Shown: positions 51,467 through 61,341 of the stretch, in pieces
Numbering within the stretch: position 1 is the first letter of the stretch
How the letters are laid out: each line of letters starts with the position of its first letter
NCBI RefSeq assembly: GCF_016899755.1
Contig: NZ_JACJJC010000007.1
Location: forward strand, 87,931 to 151,930
DNA: 64,000 nucleotides
Direction of reading: 5' to 3'
DNA from: Sutterella massiliensis
Lineage (GTDB): Bacteria > Pseudomonadota > Gammaproteobacteria > Burkholderiales > Burkholderiaceae_F
Made by a program: the position numbers and the translations under genes
The notes under the pieces: generated by a model
What the model was told of the DNA's origin: nothing
The model's input: the letters and a program-made list of their open reading frames with translations, nothing else
Database searches by the model: none

Positions 51467-52370
51467 TTCAAAAACCTCTTTTTTGCGCATTAATCAGAGC
51501 GTGCGCGTATTGGAACATCAGGCATTCGTCGAGGCTCCGCGAGCCCCGGTCTGCAGCTTGCGCACGCGCTTTGAATAGTTTTCGGCCGCTTGCGTTTCCA
51601 GCGTTCGCATCGAACACGAACGCACTCTCGGCGTCGAAACCGCGAGACGCTTGAAAAGGCGCCCGCACGATCGGCGGCATCGAGCCGGCCGGCGCAGTTC
51701 AGGACGCGCACGAAAACGGATGAACACGATGAGGCGTCGTGCTTTTCGTGCCGTCAAATCGAAAACCGCTCGTCGATCCCCGCGGGACCGACGTCCTCAT
51801 GAAGTCTACACGTTTCGGCGAAATAGACGAGCCCAATCGGGCGCTCGAATGCACGCGCGCCACGTCGTCGGATCAAGGTATTACCTGAAGAAAAATCAGT
51901 TTGTTCGTCAATCCCGTATACAGAACAAACTACCGAAATTGCCGCACTCGAGAAGAGGATCACGCGCAGAGCTGCTTTGCGGTTTCCTTTTCGAGAGCTT
52001 TCGTCAGAACTTTCTCCTTCACCGAAGCGCGCAGCGACGCGCTTCGAGCGCTTCGCCTCTAAAAAAAGATGCCGCTTTTGCATCAAAAAATTCGACGCTT
52101 GAAATTAACGATATTCGTCTGAAAACAGGCGACTTAAAGAATAAAAGATCAAAAAGAGGAAACGAAGCCGTCACCTTACGAAAGATCAATTAACGATCTT
52201 TTATGTCGGCATAGCGTCTGAAGACCGCCGATACTCTCAAGCGAAAACCGGCGCCTCCTGGCGGCAGGGAGTGCAGTTTCGCCCGAGCGATTTCGGCCCG
52301 AAGCCCCCACGAACCGCGAGCGACTTTGCCCTACGTCCTTTCCCGACAACAACAAGAAGCGAGTGCGATC
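51467..52370. other. 904-bp region without a supportable gene
   Basis: Open frames on both strands here have unnatural composition (Arg/Ser-rich) and no ribosome sites. A short palindrome AGGTATTACCT lies at 51876-51886, and 51880-52200 is AT-rich. I see no known riboswitch before metQ. It may be gene remnant or regulatory sequence. Confidence 0.5.
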
Positions 52371-52880
52371 ATGTCCGACACCTCCGCCCGGGTCTTGAAG
52401 ACCCGCCTCGCCGATGCGGCCAACCGCCCCATCAACACTTTCGCCCATGCGATGAAGACGCTCCTCATTCACGCCCCCTACTACGCGATCATTGCCGAAC
52501 TTAAGGTCCGTGACCGCCGAGCGCTACCGAACGGGATGAGCGGCTTGCTCGAAATCGGCATTCCGCAAAGTGCGGCCACTGAAATTCTTAAGGTGGCGGC
52601 CGACTATTCGCAACGCCCGGTCCTCGGGGTACTGCTCTTTACCGAACGCATGTTCGCGCTGCGCAGTCTTGCCTATCCGCAGGCGAAGAAACTCGAGGCC
52701 TACTATCGCAGCAAGGCGCTTTCGAAGGCGACGCTCGACGAGATGCGCGAGCGCATCGACGACATCATTCGCACCTATTGGCCGACGGAAACGAAGGGCC
52801 AGATCGTGCGAACACCCTTCGACCTGCCGTACGTTGAGGATTCCTGTGCGGCCAACGACAGCAGCAAGCGCGCGGCTTGA
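52371..52880 (+). CDS. Hypothetical soluble protein
   Basis: This 169-residue protein of unknown family is mainly helical by composition. Distinct phrases are FAHAMKTLLIHAPYYAIIAE, then MSGLLEIGIPQSAATEILKV and RIDDIIRTYWPTETKGQIVR. It has no signal peptide or membrane segment. The ATG at 52371 has a weak AAGAAGCGAG before it. It is convergent with thiC. Codon use looks like that of its neighbours, so it is probably a real gene. Confidence 0.65.
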   Translation: MSDTSARVLKTRLADAANRPINTFAHAMKTLLIHAPYYAIIAELKVRDRRALPNGMSGLLEIGIPQSAATEILKVAADYSQRPVLGVLLFTERMFALRSLAYPQAKKLEAYYRSKALSKATLDEMRERIDDIIRTYWPTETKGQIVRTPFDLPYVEDSCAANDSSKRAA

Positions 52881-52961
52881 ACGCGTTGCTGTTTGCTTAC
52901 GGTGCCGGTCGCGAACCTAAAGCCGACCCGGCACCTTTCTTTCACTCGAAGACCGAGCCTT

Positions 52962-54869
<1,908 letters not shown>

Positions 54870-54911
54870 CTACGCAGAGCGCGAGGTGCACGCCGGCACG
54901 ACGTGCAGAAA

Positions 54912-54941
54912 GTACCCGCACGCAGCTTCGGGGTACCGGCG
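54912..54941 (-). promoter_or_regulatory. Hairpin in the thiC leader, possible riboswitch expression platform
   Basis: On the minus strand GTACCC and GGGTAC enclose a 13-base loop and are followed by TTTCT. It lies 37 bases downstream of the TPP aptamer and could be a weak terminator or anti-terminator arm. Confidence 0.45.
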
Positions 54942-54977
54942 AAAGCCGTTGCCCAAAATCCTGACGGCATCAATGCG

Positions 54978-55082
54978 TCCATCCCGCGTTTCTCGCCGCC
55001 GGCATTGCCCGGATCCGATTCGAAGCGACTCTCTCAACCGGCAGGGTGTTTCGACAAAAGGAGTCGCTGCACCCCGCCAGTA
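54978..55082 (-). promoter_or_regulatory. TPP riboswitch (thi box) of thiC
   Basis: Read on the minus strand, the conserved parts occur in order: GCGGGGTGC, then a P3 extension, GGTTGAGAGAGTC (thi-box GCTGAGA region) and the core ATCCGGGCAATGCCGGCG, ending GCGGGATGG. The core differs slightly from the usual CTGGATAATGCCAGCG, but the pairing is kept. It lies upstream of thiC, the commonest target. Thiamine pyrophosphate should repress thiC. Confidence 0.88.
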
Positions 55083-55169
55083 CCGCCAACGCTTGTTGGA
55101 TGTACGGAACGCATTGTAGACGCGCCGATGCGGGCGCGTCCGAGATGAAAAGCTTTTTTTACCCGTTCT

Positions 55170-55706
55170 TTACTTGGCTTTGGCGGCGGGCGCCTGAGCA
55201 GGCGCTTGAGCCGGCTGCTGTGCGGGCTTAGGCGCCTGCTTGTAGGTACCCTTCAAGCGGCCGAGAAGTTCGTGCGCATAGCCCGCAGCCATCGCAACGG
55301 TAAGGCCGCGCCCCTTCGGGGCACTGCCGCTCGCCTGCATGCGGGGAATGCCGTTTTCAAACGTCTGGAACACGACAGCCGTGATAACGCCGTTCTGCGC
55401 GGCAACTTCGTACGTCAGAACGAACGGGCAGGCCTTGGGACTCGTACCGGGCTCAAGGCGCTTCACCTCGGCGCCCGAACGCTTGAGACCGGCCTCAATG
55501 GCCTCAACGAGCTTCGGGCTCTTCACTGCCGAATTTTCCAGCAGACAAACCTGGTCGTAGGAGACGGGCTTGAATTCCTTGGATTCGTCCGCTGGCACCG
55601 CGGCCGTCGCCTGCGCCTCATCGTCGCCGCCCGGCAGCGAAGAACAGCCGGCGAGCACGCCGACAAGAGATGCAGCCAAAATCGCAGCGAGTAGATTTTT
55701 CTTCAT
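55170..55706 (-). CDS. Lipoprotein of unknown function with a Pro/Ala/Gln tail
   Basis: The 178-residue lipoprotein has the lipobox GVLAGC. Its core reads QVCLLENSAVKSPKLVEAIE, then AEVKRLEPGTSPKACPFVLT. The tail is a low-complexity APKPAQQPAQAPAQAPAAKA. The pattern of a Cys, a helix, L-x-PG-x2-P-x-ACP and Y is shared with the lipoprotein at 58842-59381, so the two are probably related. No known family is recognised. Its promoter region abuts the divergent regulator gene. Confidence 0.75.
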   Translation of the reverse strand: MKKNLLAAILAASLVGVLAGCSSLPGGDDEAQATAAVPADESKEFKPVSYDQVCLLENSAVKSPKLVEAIEAGLKRSGAEVKRLEPGTSPKACPFVLTYEVAAQNGVITAVVFQTFENGIPRMQASGSAPKGRGLTVAMAAGYAHELLGRLKGTYKQAPKPAQQPAQAPAQAPAAKAK

Positions 55707-56120
55707 GTCTGGAATTCCGTGCGGCAAGCTTCGGAGGACAGTCCCTGCCGCTTTGCGGACTGCCTTTTTGCGGTCGGCCGCGCCATCCATGCGACAGCGC
55801 GGCGAAAAAGCATCCTTCCTGCTTCTCTCTCAAATATACCTTTAGAGAGACGCAGTTTGTCTTTTTGCAGAACGATTGCCGGGCGCGGGCCCGTTTCGAG
55901 ATCACGAAAACATTGTGAGCTATACCCAATACTGCCCGAGGACAGTTTTCCGCCGAATCTCGGTGCCACGCAATTTGGATACAATGATCCTTCAAGCCAA
56001 ACAAAAACGGGCGGCGGCGACAGGGCGGCGAACTTTGATGCCCCACCCAAAAAATCGCCCGAGCGCAATCGCCCGCAAAGAATCATATCCCTCCTCTCAT
56101 ATTCAGGAACGACAAGCGCC
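55707..56120. other. Divergent intergenic region before the response regulator gene
   Basis: These 414 bp are between divergent genes. An imperfect dyad CTCTCTCAAA and TTTAGAGAG near 55824-55848 is a candidate operator. No gene is seen. Confidence 0.45.
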
Positions 56121-56756
56121 ATGCTCAACGACTTGGACAATACGAATTACAAGCCTCTGATCCGCGTTATCGATGACGATGATGCCGTGCGCCGCTCCTG
56201 GGCATTTCTGCTTTCGGGCGAGTCCTACGACGTCGTCACCTATGCCGACGCGGGGAGCTTCCTCGCTTCGGCCGACTTCCGCCGCTACGGCGCCATTCTC
56301 CTTGACGTCCGCATGCCCAACATGTCCGGGCTCGAACTGCAGAACAAGCTCAAGGAACTCGGCTGCGACCTCCCGATCATCTTCATTTCCGGCCACGGCG
56401 ACATCGACATGGCCGTCAACACGCTCAAGAACGGTGCCGTCGACTTCCTGCAGAAGCCCGTCAAGGACGACCGCCTCCTCGAAGTGATTGACGCGGCCGT
56501 GGCGCGCAACAAGGCCGCACGCCGCGATCAGGCCGAAGTCGCGGGCTTCAAGGCGCGCCTCGAGCAGCTCACGCAGCGTGAGCGCGAAGTGATCCGCATG
56601 GTTGCACAGGGCTATTCCAACAAGGAAGTGGCCGCCGAATTCGGCATTTCCGAAAAGACCGTTCAGGTTCACCGCGGCAGCGCCTACCGCAAGCTCGATC
56701 TGCACAACGCCGCCGAAATCGCGCGTCTGCTGCTGCGCTCGGGCGACCCGCTCTGA
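56121..56756 (+). CDS. FixJ/TtrR-type two-component response regulator
   Basis: The 211-residue protein has a receiver domain (residues 12-125): acidic pair at IDDDD (18-21), phospho-acceptor Asp62 in LLDVRMPN, Thr/Ser region FISGHGD, and Lys in FLQKPVKD. A LuxR-type helix-turn-helix follows at about 145-205 (LTQREREVIRMVAQGYSNKE, then SEKTVQVHRG). FixJ-like regulators control respiratory genes. TtrR is the partner of TtrS. No kinase gene is adjacent, so the partner is unknown. The TtrS-like gene at the left edge is one candidate. Confidence 0.9.
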   Translation: MLNDLDNTNYKPLIRVIDDDDAVRRSWAFLLSGESYDVVTYADAGSFLASADFRRYGAILLDVRMPNMSGLELQNKLKELGCDLPIIFISGHGDIDMAVNTLKNGAVDFLQKPVKDDRLLEVIDAAVARNKAARRDQAEVAGFKARLEQLTQREREVIRMVAQGYSNKEVAAEFGISEKTVQVHRGSAYRKLDLHNAAEIARLLLRSGDPL

Positions 56757-56862
56757 GCGCAGCACCCGGCGCGAACCGCGCAATCGACCGAAATCGGCGG
56801 ACTTCTCGTGCAATTATCTTCAAATGAAGCGAATTACAGGATGTTCCGCCGATTTGACTAAT

Positions 56863-56902
56863 ACGACGCCGTTACTGTTTACAGCGGCGTCGTTTTTATT
56901 TT
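56863..56902 (+). terminator. Terminator after the response regulator gene
   Basis: ACGACGCCG at 56863-56871 pairs with CGGCGTCGT at 56885-56893, followed by TTTTATTTTT. Confidence 0.88.
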
Positions 56903-56932
56903 TGGTGCATACTCCACGCCAACTCGATTGAG

Positions 56933-57025
56933 GCGCTCCCGACGTGAGCCGCATTTGGAGCTGCGACGCTCTTTCCGGTCGAGCCCTCCGCCACCCGGCG
57001 TTTCAGACCCCGGGCAACCCGGCGA
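56933..57025 (+). promoter_or_regulatory. Candidate ZTP (pfl) riboswitch upstream of fhs
   Basis: The leader has GACGTGAGCC, then TTTGGAGCTGCGACGC, and CTCCGCC followed by ACCCGGCG. These recall the order CGUGA, GGAGC and CCGCC of the ZTP riboswitch. The last block deviates from the usual CCGCCUGGGC. A short hairpin CCGGG-CAA-CCCGG follows at 57011-57023. The downstream gene, formate-tetrahydrofolate ligase, is a common ZTP target. A covariance search is needed to confirm it. Confidence 0.4.
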
Positions 57026-57067
57026 ATGTAAAGAATTCCCATTTTTTACCATTGAACGGAGACCACG

Positions 57068-58711
57068 ATGCTCAGCGACATCGAAATCGCCCAGCAGGCT
57101 CATCTCATCCCCATCAATGAACTCGCCGCGAGCGCGGGCCTTACCGAGGCCGAATTCGAGCCCTACGGGCGCGACAAGGCGAAGGTTTCGCTCGATCCGT
57201 CCCGCCAGAAGACGGCCAAGCTCATTCTCGTGACGGCCACGTCCGGCATGCCTGCAGGTTCGGGCAAGACCACGACGAGCATCGCCCTCGCGCAGGGCAT
57301 GAAGAAGGTCGGCAAGCGCGCCGTGCTCGCGCTGCGCGAACCGTCCCTCGGCCCCGTTTTCGGCATGAAGGGCGGCGCCGCCGGCGGCGGCTACAGCCAG
57401 GTGCTGCCGATGGAAGCGATCAACCTGCACTTCACGGGCGACCTTCACGCGATCACGGCTGCCAACAACCTCCTCGCGGCGCTCCTTGACAATGCGCGCC
57501 ACCAGGGCCAGGTTCAGCTGCGCGAAATCTATTGGCGCCGCGTGATGGACGTCAACGACCGCATGCTGCGCAACATCGTCTCGGGCCTCGGCGGTCCGGC
57601 CAACGGCATCCCGACGGAAGCGGGCTTTGACATCACGGCCGCCTCCGAACTGATGGCAATTCTCTGCCTGGCGACCGACCTGGAAGACCTGCGCCGCCGC
57701 ATCGACCGCATCGTGCTCGGCATCAAGACCGACGGCACGGCCTATACCTGCGCCGAGCTCGGTGCGACGGGCGCGCTCCTTGCGCTCCTCCTTGAAGCGA
57801 CGAAGCCCAACCTCGTGCAGTCGATCGAAGGCAACCTCGCCTTCGTGCACGGCGGCCCCTTCGCCAACATCGCGCACGGCTGCAACTCGGTGGCCGCCAC
57901 TTACGCCGCGCTCAAGCTCGGCGAATACGCCATAACGGAAGCGGGTTTCGGCTCGGACCTCGGCGCCGAAAAGTTCTTCAACATCAAGTGCCGTGCGGCC
58001 GGTCTCGAACCCGCCGCGGTCGTGCTCGTCACCTCGACGAAGGCCCTCAAGTGGCACGGCGGCGTGGCGCTGCCGGAAATCGGCAAGCCCAACATGGAGG
58101 CTTTGAAGCGCGGCCTCTGCAATCTCGAAGCACACATTGAAAACCTCAAGCACTTCGGGCCCAACATCGTCGTTTCGCTCAACCACTTCCATACGGACGA
58201 AGACGCCGAAATCGAAGTGATCCGCGCGCGTGCGGCCGAGCTCGGCGTGCGCTTTGCCGTCTGCGACGGCTTTGCCAAGGGCGGCGACGGCGCGATCGAA
58301 CTCGCGCAGGCCGTCATCGAAGCCGCTGCCGATCCGAAGCCTCTCGTTCATACGTACGAACCGGAGCAGCCGATCCTTGAAAAGATCGACGCGATCGTCA
58401 CGAAGGTCTACGGCGGCGCCGGCGCCGACCTCTCCGATGCAGCCAAGAAGGATCTCAAGCGCCTGCAGGACCTCGGCTTTGACCGTCTGCCCGTCTGCAT
58501 CGCGAAGACACCCTTCTCGCTTACGGCCGACGCCAAGGCGCTCGGCGCGCCGAAGGGCTTCCGCGTGCCGGTCCAGCGCCTCATTCTCAATGCAGGCGCG
58601 GGCTTCATCGTCGTCACGACAGGCGCGATCATGCGCATGCCCGGTCTGCCCAAGGCCCCTGCCGCCATGCAGATCGACGTGGTCGACGGCCGCATTGTCG
58701 GCCTGAGCTGA
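57068..58711 (+). CDS. fhs: Formate-tetrahydrofolate ligase
   Basis: The 547-residue enzyme activates formate onto tetrahydrofolate with ATP, giving 10-formyl-THF for purines and formyl-Met-tRNA. The ATP site is GMPAGSGKTTTSIALAQGM near residue 60, followed by REPSLGPVFGMKGGAAGGGY, HFTGDLHAITAANNLLAALL and EAGFGSDLGAEKFFNIKC, all standard. It is a lone gene in its own transcription unit. A possible ZTP riboswitch lies in its leader. Confidence 0.95.
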   Translation: MLSDIEIAQQAHLIPINELAASAGLTEAEFEPYGRDKAKVSLDPSRQKTAKLILVTATSGMPAGSGKTTTSIALAQGMKKVGKRAVLALREPSLGPVFGMKGGAAGGGYSQVLPMEAINLHFTGDLHAITAANNLLAALLDNARHQGQVQLREIYWRRVMDVNDRMLRNIVSGLGGPANGIPTEAGFDITAASELMAILCLATDLEDLRRRIDRIVLGIKTDGTAYTCAELGATGALLALLLEATKPNLVQSIEGNLAFVHGGPFANIAHGCNSVAATYAALKLGEYAITEAGFGSDLGAEKFFNIKCRAAGLEPAAVVLVTSTKALKWHGGVALPEIGKPNMEALKRGLCNLEAHIENLKHFGPNIVVSLNHFHTDEDAEIEVIRARAAELGVRFAVCDGFAKGGDGAIELAQAVIEAAADPKPLVHTYEPEQPILEKIDAIVTKVYGGAGADLSDAAKKDLKRLQDLGFDRLPVCIAKTPFSLTADAKALGAPKGFRVPVQRLILNAGAGFIVVTTGAIMRMPGLPKAPAAMQIDVVDGRIVGLS

Positions 58712-58750
58712 TCGAGCGCACGCGTTAGCGTGCTGCGTGCTGGCTTGGCG

Positions 58751-58790
58751 AAAGGCGTTCGCATCGATTCGGTGCGGGCGCCTTTTCTTT
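58751..58790 (+). terminator. Terminator after fhs
   Basis: AAAGGCG at 58751-58757 pairs with CGCCTTT at 58779-58785, followed by a T-rich tract. Confidence 0.65.
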
Positions 58791-58841
58791 GCGTCGAAGT
58801 TGAAGCTGCCGACGTGAAAAAAAAGAAAGAAAGCGGTGCGG

Positions 58842-59381
58842 TCAGCGACCGATTTCGGTTCGCCCGGGGAAGAGCCGATCGAGCATGCGAGCGAGATAGC
58901 GGGAGAACGGGATGTAGCGCGAGTGCGTTGAAACCAGGTTGCGCGACGGATCGAAACTCGCATTGGCGTACTTTTCGCCATTGACGTAGAGGTCGATGTT
59001 GATCGCGTACTGCTTCACGAGCGCAGGCACGTAGTACTGTTCGCCCGCCCAGTTGTAGACAATCGTCTGCGGACAGGCGCCCGGATCCGCTCCCGGCGGC
59101 AACTCGACAACGGCAAAGCCTTTTTTGTCGAGCAGCTTGATAAGCATGTCGTGCACTCGGTCGGTGACTTTTTCGGGACGCACGACGCATATGCCGTCGT
59201 CAGTCGTCCGAAGGCTGCCGTTGATGTGCACGACCGAGCAGCCGGAAAGCGAAAACGCAATACCAGTCGCTGCCGCCGAAGCCGAAAGTGCAGCGAAGAC
59301 GCGGCGCAGGCGCTTCTCGCGCGTACCGTCCGGCGGTACGCAAGCGCTCGGCAGTCGCAAATTCTCGAATCGCGGCAACAT
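58842..59381 (-). CDS. Lipoprotein of unknown function, related to the one at 55.2-55.7 kb
   Basis: The 179-residue protein has a long, basic N-region and lipobox FSLSGC. The core reads GICVVRPEKVTDRVHDMLIK, then VELPPGADPGACPQTIVYNW and INIDLYVNGEKYANASFDPS. The pattern of a Cys, an amphipathic helix, L-PPG-x2-P-x-ACP and a beta-rich end matches the lipoprotein ending at 55170. I infer paralogues. The start at 59381 is the ATG closest to a normal signal length. No known family is recognised. Confidence 0.75.
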   Translation of the reverse strand: MLPRFENLRLPSACVPPDGTREKRLRRVFAALSASAAATGIAFSLSGCSVVHINGSLRTTDDGICVVRPEKVTDRVHDMLIKLLDKKGFAVVELPPGADPGACPQTIVYNWAGEQYYVPALVKQYAINIDLYVNGEKYANASFDPSRNLVSTHSRYIPFSRYLARMLDRLFPGRTEIGR

Positions 59382-60447
59382 GGTTCGAACGGGCCGGAAA
59401 AGGAAAAACTGTCGAGCATTTTCGCAGATTCGAGGCTGCACGCGCCGTCTTTCACGTCGCGACAACGCACTTCGCCCGACACGCGCGAGCACGCCGAAAT
59501 GAAGAAGAAAAGCAGAGGAGGACGGTCGAGAAAAGATCGTGCAAAAGCTGCAGACAAGGAAACGGCGGTTCGGAAAAAGGAGGAAACCGAACCGCCGTTA
59601 AGAGGAGACGCTATACGAATGCGACCAACATCCGTATTGCTTTCGTGCCTTGCGCCGGAGCGCCCGACACTATTTTGAAAAACGCCTGTCACCTTTCGGA
59701 AGCTCGTACGGCGGGGACCAGCCGCGTATGGGCAGCGTTTTTCTTCAACCACAAAAAGGAGAAAAACACACTTCAGACAGTGAGGCCGTCATCAGAATCG
59801 AGCAACTCGATCCGCCTCGGCAGACGGCGTCAACCGAAACTCGTTCACTAGAACCGAACAATTCGAAATCGTTTCGTTCGTTTCACTGAACATGTGAGGA
59901 AGTATATCAACGATTTTTCCTCTTTAGGGGTTTTACCACCTCGTTTCCCCTAGCTTAATTGCAACTAATTGTAACTATTCATCTGTTAATTCTTACGAAC
60001 TAGATCAACCGATCCCGGCGGGTTAATTCGAAAGAATTTCTCGTTTCATCAAATAGAAAGAGCGATTTCATTGATGGAAAAAAAACGTCTCTTTTGCCCC
60101 CTCCCGAGGTGGATAGGCAAATATCTTAGGGGGTTTCATCAGCTTGATTGTCATATTTGGAAGGCGTAAGCACTTTGCGCTTAAATGAGATGCCCGAAAT
60201 CCCGCGCCGACCTATAATGGATTTGTGGGAAGCAATCCCAAACGGGGTGCAGAAGCGGCGCGCACGATGCCGAAAGATGTCGGCGGAGGACGCGCGCGAA
60301 ACCGCTCTCATCTGTCGCTCCGAAACAATCGTCGGTCGAGCGCGCTCGCCGACGCAGTTCGAGCCTTCTCGAGGCAACGCTGTCTCTCCGCGAGCCGCAT
60401 CGGCCGTTCAGGCAAGCGGACGCAAAGCGCCGCAAAGGAAGGCAACA
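59382..60447. other. 1066-bp non-coding region with two hairpins carrying complementary loops
   Basis: I see no gene here. From 59890 to 60150 the sequence is strongly AT-rich. Hairpin 1 is TAGGGG (59925-59930) with CCCCTA (59947-59952), and its loop holds CCACCTCG (59936-59943). Hairpin 2 is CCCCCT (60097-60102) with AGGGGG (60128-60133), and its loop holds CGAGGTGG (60105-60112), the exact complement. A -10-like TATAAT lies at 60213-60218. It may be a leader, a small RNA or a protein-binding region before the reductase gene. Confidence 0.5.
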
Positions 60448-61221
60448 ATGACAACAACCGAACTGAAGATCTCCTCCTGGCGTACTTACGAATGCGTGAA
60501 CCGCGTTGAAGAATGCGCGGGCGTCGATTCCTACTACCTGCTTGCCAAGGACGGCAAACCGATGGAAGGGCTCCTTCCCGGACAGTATGTCTATGTGAAG
60601 GCCAATTTCCCGTCGACGGGCGAATTCGGCCCGGCAAGCTTCCCTGTTTCCTCGGCGCCGGACGCGGGTCTCCTGCGCCTCACCGTGAAATATGTGAGCG
60701 GGCGCAACCAGGTAGACGAAACCTCAACCGAAGCGCGCTTGCATCGTCTTCTCAAAGTGGGCGAAACGATCGAGCTTTCCGAGCCCTTTGGCGAATTCAC
60801 TTTCAACTTCAAGGAAGAACACCCCGTCGTCATCATCGCCGCCGGTATCTGCATTGCGGGCGTCGTACCGCTTCTGAGCGCGCTCTCGACCGAAAACCCG
60901 CTCAGAGAGCTTCATTTCCTTTATTCAGCCGCCAACAGCGCACGCTACCCCTTGAAGAGCGAAGTCGACTCGATCATGAAGGGGCTGCCGCACGGCGCGA
61001 AGGCTGTCTTCTTCACGAGCCCGCTCGAAGGCGACGTGATCGGGCGCGACTACGACGCGCAGGGCCGCATCAGCGCTGAGCGCATCCGCTTCTTCTGCCA
61101 GGATCCGGATGCGGACTTCTGGCTTGCGGGACCGAAGGAATTCATGGAATCGGTGAAGGCTGCACTTCTTGAAATCGGCGTCATCGAGCCGCGCATCCAC
61201 TGCGAAGACTACAAGCACTGA
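60448..61221 (+). CDS. Ferredoxin-NADP reductase-like flavoprotein (flavohemoglobin-reductase type), no globin
   Basis: The 257-residue protein has an FAD-binding barrel (residues 1-105: GQYVYVKANFP, then GPASFPVSSAP and KYVSGRNQVD) and an NAD-binding domain (VIIAAGICIAGVVPLLSAL near 130). It ends FWLAGPKEFMESVKAALLEI and GVIEPRIHCEDY. These resemble the reductase half of nitric-oxide dioxygenase (Hmp). It has no N-terminal globin domain and no 2Fe-2S cysteine motif, so the electron acceptor is a separate protein. The start at 60448 has AAGGAAGG upstream. It stands alone after the long non-coding region. Confidence 0.85.
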   Translation: MTTTELKISSWRTYECVNRVEECAGVDSYYLLAKDGKPMEGLLPGQYVYVKANFPSTGEFGPASFPVSSAPDAGLLRLTVKYVSGRNQVDETSTEARLHRLLKVGETIELSEPFGEFTFNFKEEHPVVIIAAGICIAGVVPLLSALSTENPLRELHFLYSAANSARYPLKSEVDSIMKGLPHGAKAVFFTSPLEGDVIGRDYDAQGRISAERIRFFCQDPDADFWLAGPKEFMESVKAALLEIGVIEPRIHCEDYKH

Positions 61222-61294
61222 CGAAACTGTTGCCGTCGTCCGAATTGAAGTGGCTTCGGGCGACGGCATCAAGCGCTTTCGCAGCAAATCGGTT

Positions 61295-61334
61295 AAGCGC
61301 CTTGCGAGCATCCTCGGCAAGGCGCTTTCCTTTT
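61295..61334 (+). terminator. Terminator after the FNR-like reductase gene
   Basis: An 11-bp stem, AAGCGCCTTGC at 61295-61305 with GCAAGGCGCTT at 61317-61327, is followed by TCCTTTT. A second hairpin (GCCGTCG...CGACGGC) lies near 61230-61267. Confidence 0.85.
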
Positions 61335-61341
61335 GCGTGCT

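Noticed and set aside
51754..52086. 110-codon minus-strand frame before metQ
   Set aside because: It has no ribosome site, no family features and poor codon character, so I did not call it a gene.
56879..58981. A 700-codon open frame antisense to fhs
   Set aside because: The plus-strand fhs has all family motifs. The antisense frame has none and has mirror-strand composition.
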